12,574 nt of DNA, from NCBI GenBank assembly GCA_022704925.1, contig JAKJFK010000027.1, forward strand, positions 1-12,574, given 5' to 3'. Made by a program: the position numbers and the translations under genes. Origin of the DNA: a candidate division TA06 bacterium (lineage in GTDB: Bacteria > Ratteibacteria > UBA8468 > MWAK01). The notes beneath the pieces are model-generated. The model ran no database searches and was not told the origin of the DNA. It saw only the letters and a program-made list of their open reading frames with translations. Positions 6,781-12,574 of this stretch are shown one piece after another. The first letter of the stretch is position 1. Each line of letters opens with the position of its first letter.

Positions 6781-6824
6781 GCCAACAAAGCTATCCGGTC
6801 CGAAGGCAGACCACTATCAGGCGC
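6781..6824. repeat. 44-base direct repeat, copy 2, overlapping the mutL stop
   Basis: This is the second copy, 147 bases after the first. It includes the mutL stop codon (6817-6819) and part of the last sense codons, so the very C-terminus of MutL is written in repeat sequence. The hairpin is at 6797-6812. The GGCCA/TGGCC stem of copy 1 is lost here. Confidence 0.9.
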
Positions 6825-8568
6825 GCTGGAACTGCCGGTCAAGGAACCGCTCCGTCAATTCCAGCACGGTCGGCCGGCCGTGCGGACAGGTGAAGGGATC
6901 GGCGCAGGCCAGGAGACGATCCCGGAGCGCCTCGGCTTCCTCGCGTCCGGCTGGTTCGCCGGACCGGATGGAATTATGGCAGGCGCGCCGGGCCAGGGTC
7001 TCCGGGTCGGCGGCCGGAGTGTCCTTTTCGGCCAGCAGGTTGCGCAGGGCCGTCTCCGGGCGGTTGATCAGGGCCGGGTGGGAGTGGATGGCAACCTGTC
7101 CCTTCTCCCATCGGCTGGTGGAGAAACCGAGTGCTTGGAAACGCGGCTGTCCTTCCTCCCAGACCAGCATCTCCGATATGGTAACCGGTATTATCAGGGG
7201 CGTCAGCAGGTACTGGACCTCGACCTTGCCCCGGGTCAAAGCCTCGACCAGGCGCTCGTAATTAATCCTTTCATGGGCGGCATGCTGATCGATCAGCAGC
7301 AGGGAGCTCCCGGCCTCGAAAATCAGGTAACGCCGGCGGAAGGCGCCAATGAAGAAGGCGTTGGAAAGCAGCTCGCGCAGGGTGGCCTCGGCGGCGGCCG
7401 GCGGCGATTCGATCGCTTCCGGCCTGGGCAGGGCCGTATCGGCGGCCGGGACCGGCGCGGCCGGCCGGGCCAACGGCGGCCGATAACCGGCGCCGGATTC
7501 CGAAAGTTTCGGCTGGAAAACCGATTCGGCCGCCGGGCCGGTTTTAAAGACCGCCAGCTTGATCCGGCGGGCCCGGCCGCGGGTGGTCAGGGCCTGTTCG
7601 CAGGCCACCCGGACCAGGCCGGCCAGCCGGGCCTCTCCATTAATCCGGACCTCATGCTTGGAAGGATGGATATTGACGTCCACCAGTTCGGGCGACAGTT
7701 CCAGAAAGAGGGCGAAAAAGGGAAAGACCCCGGCCGGCATGACACTCCGGTAGGCCTGGTTGACCGCCTGGCTGAAGGCCCGGCTGTAAACCGGCCGCCG
7801 GTTGACGAAGACAAACTGCAGGTTGCGGCGCGGCCGCTGGATATTAACGTCGCCCAGGCAGGCCTTGAAGGCGAATCCGGTTCCGGCGGATTCCTGTCCG
7901 GCCTCCAGCAGGTTTTCCGGTTCCAGGTTCAGGACCTGCTGAAAACGGCGCATTGGGTTTTCGGCGGCGGCCAGATCCAGGCGGACGCGTTCCTGGTGGC
8001 GGATCGCAAACCGGCACTCCGGGTAGGCCAGGGTGTAGGGGATGATCTGGTTGACGGTCAGCTGGAACTCGGCCGGGTCCGACTTCAGGAACTTGCGCCG
8101 GGCCGGGGTGTTGAAGAAGAGCTCGCGCACTTCAACCTCGGTCCCCCGGTTCATCGCCACCGGGGCGGTTCCCATTCTCCGGTTGCCCCGGATATGGACT
8201 TCCAGCCCGGACTCGCCGGAGGCCGTCCGGCTGCGCAGCCGGAAGTCGGAAACCGCGGCCAGGCTGTAAAGAGCCTCACCCCGGAATCCGAAGGAAGCAA
8301 TCGCGGCCAGGTCCTCAAGGCGGCTGATCTTGCTGGTGGCATGGCGTTCGCCAATCGCCTCCAGATCCTCCGTGTCGATTCCTGAACCGTTATCACGCAC
8401 CAGGATGAGCTGCTTGCCGCCATTGAGCAGCTGCACCTCGATGGAGTCGGCGCCGGCATCCAGGCCGTTTTCCACCAGTTCCTTGACCGCCGAGGCCGGC
8501 CGTTCGATCACCTCGCCGGCGGCAATCTTCCCGGCCAGGTCGGGCGGCAGGCGTTTAATCATGGCCAT
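6817..8568 (-). CDS. mutL: DNA mismatch repair protein MutL (endonuclease type)
   Basis: MutL is the ATP-driven matchmaker of mismatch repair; this 583-residue protein has both family domains. The N-terminal GHKL ATPase shows ELVENGLDAGA (30-40, Gly where many have Ser), DNGSGI (59-64), GFRGEAL (94-100) and FNTPARRKFL (152-161). A Pro/Ala-rich linker covers about 350-390. The C-terminal dimerisation and nuclease domain has DQHAAHERINYE (427-438), the DQHA(x)2E(x)4E metal site, plus ACHNSIRSGE (529-538) and CPHGRP (561-566). It should therefore nick DNA itself, as in bacteria without MutH. It overlaps the mutS end by 14 bases, implying translational coupling. GGAG lies 4 bases before ATG 8568 and 10 before the in-frame ATG 8562, so either may be used. 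The stop codon lies in a 44-base repeat. Confidence 0.97.
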   Translation of the reverse strand: MAMIKRLPPDLAGKIAAGEVIERPASAVKELVENGLDAGADSIEVQLLNGGKQLILVRDNGSGIDTEDLEAIGERHATSKISRLEDLAAIASFGFRGEALYSLAAVSDFRLRSRTASGESGLEVHIRGNRRMGTAPVAMNRGTEVEVRELFFNTPARRKFLKSDPAEFQLTVNQIIPYTLAYPECRFAIRHQERVRLDLAAAENPMRRFQQVLNLEPENLLEAGQESAGTGFAFKACLGDVNIQRPRRNLQFVFVNRRPVYSRAFSQAVNQAYRSVMPAGVFPFFALFLELSPELVDVNIHPSKHEVRINGEARLAGLVRVACEQALTTRGRARRIKLAVFKTGPAAESVFQPKLSESGAGYRPPLARPAAPVPAADTALPRPEAIESPPAAAEATLRELLSNAFFIGAFRRRYLIFEAGSSLLLIDQHAAHERINYERLVEALTRGKVEVQYLLTPLIIPVTISEMLVWEEGQPRFQALGFSTSRWEKGQVAIHSHPALINRPETALRNLLAEKDTPAADPETLARRACHNSIRSGEPAGREEAEALRDRLLACADPFTCPHGRPTVLELTERFLDRQFQRA

Positions 8569-11152
8569 TTTTCTCCAGCCGTTTGCGCCACCGGTCCAGT
8601 TTTTCCAGGGCCTCCAGCGGCGTCATCCGTTCGATTTCCAGTTTTTCCAATTCCCGGCAGACCTCTTCGCGCGCCTCCAGCCAGGCGGCGGTTTCGGCGG
8701 CCGCCTCCGAACCGGCGGCGTCAAAAAGCGAAGGGGTTTCGTCCCTTTGGCCGGAACGGTCGAAGAGTTTTTCCTTCAAGCTTCCCTCGGCCTCCAGCTG
8801 GGTCAGCAGCTGTCGGGCCCGGCTGACCACCCGGTCCGGAATGCCGGCCAGGCCGGCCACGTAGATGCCGTAGCTTTCATCGCTGCCGCCGGCCACGATC
8901 TTGTGGAGAAAAAGAATCCGGTCACGCCACTTGCGGACCGCCACGTTGTAATTCTTGACTCCGGTCCGGCCCCGGGCCAGGGCGGTCAGCTCGTGGAAAT
9001 GGGTGGCGAAGAGCGTGCGCGTCCGATGCCGGTTGAGTTCCTCGGCAATGGCCCAGGCCAGGCTCAGGCCGTCCAGGGTGCTGGTGCCCCGGCCGATCTC
9101 GTCCAGCACCACCAGGCTGCGTTCCGAGAGGTTGTGGAGTATTTCGGCCGTTTCGGACATCTCGACCATGAAGGTACTCTGGCCGCGGCTGATGTCGTCG
9201 TGGACGCCGATGCGGGTGAAGATCCGGTCCACCAGGCCCACCCGGGCCCGGCCGGCCGGCACGGCCGCGCCCATCTGGGCCATGATCACCAGCAGCGCCG
9301 CCTGCCTGATATAGGTTGACTTGCCGGCCATGTTCGGTCCGGTGATGATCAGCAGGTGATCGGTCTCGGTGTTCAAGAACAGGTCGTTGGGAATGAAGTT
9401 CTCCTGAAGGTGCTTCTCCACCACCGGGTGGCGCCCCTGGATGATTTCGATCCCGTTTCCCTCGTCCACCTCCGGCCGGACATAACCCGGTTCGCCGGCC
9501 AGCCGGGCCAGGGAGTCCAGGGCGTCCAGCCGGGCCAGCTCTTCGGCGAAGCGGTGCAGCGGCGCCGACTGCTCCAGGATCCGTTCGCGCAGTCCGGCCA
9601 GGAGTTCCGCCTCCAGGGCCAGGATCCGTTCCTCGGCGTTCAGCAGGCGTTCCTCGAATTCCTTGAGCTTCGGGGTGATGAAGCGTTCGGCGTTGACCAG
9701 GGTCTGCTTGCGCAGGTAATCCTCGGGCACCAGGTGCAGATTGGTTTTGCTTACCTCCAGGTAATAGCCGAAGACCCGGTTGTAGCCGACCTTGAGGGAA
9801 TTGATGCCGGTACGCTTGATTTCCTCGGCCTGGAGGCGGCGCAAGCCCTCCCGGCTGTTACGCTGCAGGTCCCGCAGCCCGTCCAGTTCCGGGTGGTAGC
9901 CGCTCCGGACCAGGCGCCCCTCTGACTGGCTGATCGGGGCCGCCGGATCCAGGGCCCGTTCCAGCTCCGTCCGCAGTTCCGGCAGATCGGCCAGGCTGAA
10001 AAGGGGGTTCCGGGCGGCCGGCGGATCGGCCAGGGCCTTGATTTCCGGAATCCGGGCCAGTGCGTTCCGCAGGCCGAGGAAGTCGCGGGCCGAACCATAA
10101 CCGCCGCTCAATCGCGAAAGGTTCTTCTCGACATCGGGCAGGTTCTTCAGCAGTTCCTCCAGCCCCTCCAGTCGTTCCGGATCGGAACGGAGCAACTCCA
10201 CGGCCGCCTGCCGTTCCCGGATGGCCGACGCCTTTTTCAGCGGTTGGTAAAGCCACTGGCGCAGGCGGCGCTTGCCCAGAGGCGAGCGGGTGTAATCCAT
10301 CCGCTCGAAAAGGTTTTCCAGTTCCAGGCCGGCAAAGGCGGCCGGCGCGATGAAGAGATTTTCGGAGACGGTGCAGAGGCGAATCGAGTCCAGGTGGCGC
10401 AATTGACCGCGGTTCAGGCGGCGCAGGTATTCCACCAGGGCCCCGCAGGCGGCCAGGGCCAGCGGCCGTTCCTCCAGGCCGAATCCGGCCAGGCTGGCGA
10501 CCCGGAAGTGTTCCTGGAGCGTCCGGCGGTCCAGTTCCGGATTGAAAGTCCAGTCTTCCAGCGGGCTCAGGGTCAGTTTCCGGCTCCGGAAGGCCGGCTG
10601 TTCCAGGAATTGGCGGCTGGCCGTTTCGGCGCCGGCCGGAAAGAGGCACTCGTAAACCGGGAGTCCGGCGACCGTTTCGGCCGCCCGGGCCGCGTTTTCG
10701 AACTGGTTGGCCTGGATGGTGCCGCCGGCGGCCTCGACGAAGGCCAGGCCGAATCCCTCCCGGGCCGGGTTGAGGCAGAGCAGGCAGCGGTTCTCCGGGC
10801 TGCCTTCGTCAATGAAGGTGCCGGCGGTGACCACCCGCACCACCTCCCGCTTTACCAGGCCGCGCGCCTTGGCCGGGTCCTCGGTCTGTTCGCCGATGGC
10901 CACCTTGAGGCCGGCCTTGATCAAGCGACCCAGGTAGCCTTCGAGCGCGTGGTAGGGCAAACCGCACATCGGGATCCGACCAGAACGGCCGGCGTCCCGC
11001 GAGGTAAGCACCAGGTCCAGGATCGGCGCGGCCTGTCGGGCGTCCTGGTCGAACATCTCGTAGAAATCGCCCAGCCGGAAGAGAAGCAAGCAGTCCGGGT
11101 GCTGGCTCTTCAGTTCCCGGTACTGCCGGAGCATCGGCGTAAAGTCGTCCAT
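8555..11152 (-). CDS. mutS: DNA mismatch repair protein MutS
   Basis: MutS recognises mismatches and small loops and recruits MutL using ATP. At 865 residues it has the usual length (E. coli 853). The mismatch-binding domain carries LGDFYEMF, with the Phe-x-Glu pair at F30 and E32. Connector, core and clamp domains fill about 125-560. The ATPase has Walker A GPNMAGKST (605-613), Walker B VVLDEIGRGTST (681-692) and ATHFHEL (716-722). The C-terminus ends with MTPLEAL (843-849), the family's usual closing motif, so it is complete. It is the first gene of a mutS-mutL operon, divergent from rimO. No ribosome site is visible: GAGA is 14 bases before the start, and a -10-like TACAAT ends only 8 bases before it, suggesting a leaderless message. 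Confidence 0.97.
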   Translation of the reverse strand: MDDFTPMLRQYRELKSQHPDCLLLFRLGDFYEMFDQDARQAAPILDLVLTSRDAGRSGRIPMCGLPYHALEGYLGRLIKAGLKVAIGEQTEDPAKARGLVKREVVRVVTAGTFIDEGSPENRCLLCLNPAREGFGLAFVEAAGGTIQANQFENAARAAETVAGLPVYECLFPAGAETASRQFLEQPAFRSRKLTLSPLEDWTFNPELDRRTLQEHFRVASLAGFGLEERPLALAACGALVEYLRRLNRGQLRHLDSIRLCTVSENLFIAPAAFAGLELENLFERMDYTRSPLGKRRLRQWLYQPLKKASAIRERQAAVELLRSDPERLEGLEELLKNLPDVEKNLSRLSGGYGSARDFLGLRNALARIPEIKALADPPAARNPLFSLADLPELRTELERALDPAAPISQSEGRLVRSGYHPELDGLRDLQRNSREGLRRLQAEEIKRTGINSLKVGYNRVFGYYLEVSKTNLHLVPEDYLRKQTLVNAERFITPKLKEFEERLLNAEERILALEAELLAGLRERILEQSAPLHRFAEELARLDALDSLARLAGEPGYVRPEVDEGNGIEIIQGRHPVVEKHLQENFIPNDLFLNTETDHLLIITGPNMAGKSTYIRQAALLVIMAQMGAAVPAGRARVGLVDRIFTRIGVHDDISRGQSTFMVEMSETAEILHNLSERSLVVLDEIGRGTSTLDGLSLAWAIAEELNRHRTRTLFATHFHELTALARGRTGVKNYNVAVRKWRDRILFLHKIVAGGSDESYGIYVAGLAGIPDRVVSRARQLLTQLEAEGSLKEKLFDRSGQRDETPSLFDAAGSEAAAETAAWLEAREEVCRELEKLEIERMTPLEALEKLDRWRKRLEKNGHD

Positions 11153-11160
11153 GATTTATT

Positions 11161-11166
11161 ATTGTA
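11161..11166 (-). promoter_or_regulatory. Candidate -10 element of the mutS-mutL operon
   Basis: On the minus strand TACAAT (5 of 6 to TATAAT) is followed by AATAAATC and then the mutS ATG. A start site 6-8 bases downstream would fall at or within two bases of the ATG. The -35 position at 17 bases reads TTCTTT, a poor match. Confidence 0.4.
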
Positions 11167-11236
11167 TCTCAAGATGCGGGGCAAAAGAAAATTTGTTGAG
11201 AACCCAGTCGGCTTGGATTCCGGATCATGGGCGGGT

Positions 11237-11265
11237 TTGGAAGTTGGCCGGTTTTCCGGTAAAAT
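11237..11265 (+). promoter_or_regulatory. Candidate promoter of rimO
   Basis: TTGGAA (11237-11242), a 17-base spacer and TAAAAT (11260-11265) match the sigma-70 consensus at 4 of 6 and 5 of 6 positions. The -10 ends 8 bases before ATG 11274, the same distance as at mutS. A real promoter here would exclude the GAGG at 11268-11271 from the message. Confidence 0.45.
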
Positions 11266-11267
11266 AT

Positions 11268-11271
11268 GAGG
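11268..11271 (+). promoter_or_regulatory. Possible ribosome site for the alternative rimO start 11280
   Basis: GAGG lies 8 bases before ATG 11280 but only 2 before ATG 11274. It supports 11280 if the transcript begins further upstream, and is irrelevant if the message starts at the promoter described at 11237-11265. Confidence 0.35.
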
Positions 11272-11273
11272 TT

Positions 11274-12574
11274 ATGAAAATGCCCGCTGATCCAGCTGCC
11301 GTTTCAAAACCGGCTACCGGCCGGCGCCGGCGGCCTCTTAACCGGCGGGTGTACGCCCTGAGCCTGGGCTGTCCGAAGAACCTGGTGGACACCGAGCGCT
11401 TCCTGGCCGGCCGGCTCAAGGCCGGCTACCGGCTGGCGGAGAGCCCGGAAAAGGCCGACCTGCTTTTTTTGAACACCTGCGCCTTCCTGACCGAGGCGGT
11501 CCGGGAATCGGAGTCCTTCCTGGAGCAGCTGGCCTCCTTGAAGCGGCCGGGCCGCCAGCGCCTTTACCTGGCCGGCTGCCTGGTTGCCCGCCAGAAGGAA
11601 GAACTCCTCCGGCGCCACCCGGCGGTTGATAGGCTCATCTACCCGACCGAACTGGCCGGGCTGGCCGGCCGCTGCCTCTGCACGCCCGGCCACTACGCCT
11701 ACCTGAAGATCGCCGAGGGGTGCGACAACCGCTGCGCCTATTGCCTGATACCGAGCCTGCGGGGAAGCCTGGCCAGCTACCCGGCCCGGCGGCTGGAGGC
11801 CGAGGCCCGGGCCCTGGCCGCCCTGGGCGTGCGCGAGTTGAACCTCGTGGCCCAGGATACCACCGCCTACGGTCGGGATCGCGGCAAAAAAGACGGCCTG
11901 GCCCGCCTGCTGGAACGGCTGGTTAAAATTGAGGAGTTGCGGTGGATCCGCCTGCTCTATACCTATCCGACCGGTTACAGCGAGCGGCTGATCGAGTGCC
12001 TGGCCCGCCACGCCATCCGTCCGGACGGCACGACCGATCCGGAGCGGAAAATCTGCGCCTACCTGGACATACCGCTTCAGCATGCCGCTCCCCGGATTCT
12101 TGCGGCCATGGGCCGCCGGGGCGGAGTGGAGGAATACCGACGGCTGATTGAACGCCTGCGGCGGGAGATCCCGGGCCTGAACCTCCGCACCTCGATGATC
12201 GTCGGCTTTCCGGGCGAGCGCGAGTCCGATTTTCTCCAGCTGCTCGATTTCATCCGCGCCATCGAGTTCGAGAAACTGGGCGCTTTCGCCTATTCGGCCG
12301 AACCGGGCACCCGAGCGGCCTCCTTTCCCGGGCAGGTCTCGGCATCTGTCAAGGAGGAGCGGCGGGCCGAAATCTTCCGGGTGCAGCGGGAGATTTCGCG
12401 GCGGCAACTCTCGAAATGGCTGGGCCGGGAAACGGAGGTTCTGGTCGACGGGCCCGATCCGGAAGCGCCGGGCCGTTCGCGGGGGCGCAGCCAGTACGAG
12501 GCGCCCGAGGTGGACGGCGAGGTGAAACTGGCCGGACGCTGGCCGGCCGGGGAGTTTCTGCGGGTGAAAATCAC
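11274..12574 (+). CDS. rimO: Ribosomal protein S12 methylthiotransferase RimO (3' end outside window)
   Basis: RimO is a radical-SAM iron-sulphur enzyme that adds a methylthio group to an aspartate of ribosomal protein S12. The frame is open for 433 codons to the window end, close to the family's usual ~440, so only a few residues are missing. The N-terminal domain holds the three cluster cysteines in LSLGCPKNLVDTE (C33), LNTCAF (C69) and LAGCLV (C102). The radical-SAM motif is C150-x3-C154-x2-C157 in EGCDNRCAYCLIP. YLDIPLQHA and TSMIVGFPGE are further family landmarks, and APEVDGEV belongs to the C-terminal TRAM domain. The words around C33 and the TRAM segment favour RimO over MiaB and MtaB. 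The first ~24 residues, with a run of four arginines, extend past the usual start; ATG 11280 or GTG 11349 are alternatives. It is divergent from mutS. Confidence 0.95.
   Translation, partial: MKMPADPAAVSKPATGRRRRPLNRRVYALSLGCPKNLVDTERFLAGRLKAGYRLAESPEKADLLFLNTCAFLTEAVRESESFLEQLASLKRPGRQRLYLAGCLVARQKEELLRRHPAVDRLIYPTELAGLAGRCLCTPGHYAYLKIAEGCDNRCAYCLIPSLRGSLASYPARRLEAEARALAALGVRELNLVAQDTTAYGRDRGKKDGLARLLERLVKIEELRWIRLLYTYPTGYSERLIECLARHAIRPDGTTDPERKICAYLDIPLQHAAPRILAAMGRRGGVEEYRRLIERLRREIPGLNLRTSMIVGFPGERESDFLQLLDFIRAIEFEKLGAFAYSAEPGTRAASFPGQVSASVKEERRAEIFRVQREISRRQLSKWLGRETEVLVDGPDPEAPGRSRGRSQYEAPEVDGEVKLAGRWPAGEFLRVKI

Noticed and set aside
6634-6824. CRISPR or insertion sequence
   Set aside because: There are only two repeat copies with a single 103-base spacer, no cas gene, no transposase and no terminal inverted repeats bounding a unit.
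6482-7261. 259-codon plus-strand frame reading through terminator and repeats
   Set aside because: It crosses a strong terminator, the 44-base repeats and the end of mutL, and begins inside the Spy-like gene. The repeated peptide it encodes only reflects the DNA repeat.
6880-8385. 501-codon open frame on the plus strand
   Set aside because: It is opposite mutL, whose motifs are unambiguous, and its Gly/Gln/Arg-rich composition is that of a shadow frame.

Overview
The window is GC-rich, densely coding bacterial chromosomal DNA with six recognisable protein genes and one unrecognised small secreted-protein gene. No tRNA, rRNA, CRISPR array or transposase was seen. The phylum cannot be read reliably. 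A secreted clan GH-A glycoside hydrolase beside a Gfo/Idh/MocA oxidoreductase, in a genome with an endonuclease-type MutL, fits an environmental, polysaccharide-using bacterium such as a PVC-group or Omnitrophota-like lineage, but that is a guess from gene content.

Layout. Positions 1-1111 (minus strand, cut by the window edge) encode a zinc-ribbon plus transglutaminase-like protein. A 215-base divergent intergenic region with promoter-like elements follows. On the plus strand, 1327-2499 (Gfo/Idh/MocA oxidoreductase) and 2534-5647 (secreted glycoside hydrolase) form a likely two-gene operon that ends in a strong intrinsic terminator at 5672-5706. Next is 5839-6561, a small secreted helical protein made of two copies of an LTxxQ/Spy-like repeat, followed by a terminator that reads in both directions at 6580-6618. 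The 198 bases between that terminator and mutL carry a 44-base direct repeat in two copies plus hairpins; one copy overlaps the mutL stop codon. Positions 6817-11152 (minus strand) are a mutS-mutL operon whose genes overlap by 14 bases. Divergent from it across 121 bases, 11274-12574 is rimO, cut by the window end.

How the genes relate. MutS and MutL act together in post-replicative mismatch repair. RimO methylthiolates ribosomal protein S12 and has no mechanistic link to repair. The oxidoreductase and hydrolase are probably co-transcribed for carbohydrate breakdown, the hydrolase outside the cytoplasm and the oxidoreductase inside; the substrate is unknown.

Most notable observations: a duplicated block of roughly 100 residues inserted between the two putative catalytic glutamates of the hydrolase; the 44-base repeat pair at the 3' end of mutL; and matching -10-like hexamers exactly 8 bases before the mutS and rimO start codons, which suggests leaderless transcripts for both. 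No intergenic stretch exceeds 300 bases. The 5707-5838 gap holds no clear promoter beyond weak -10-like and -35-like words.
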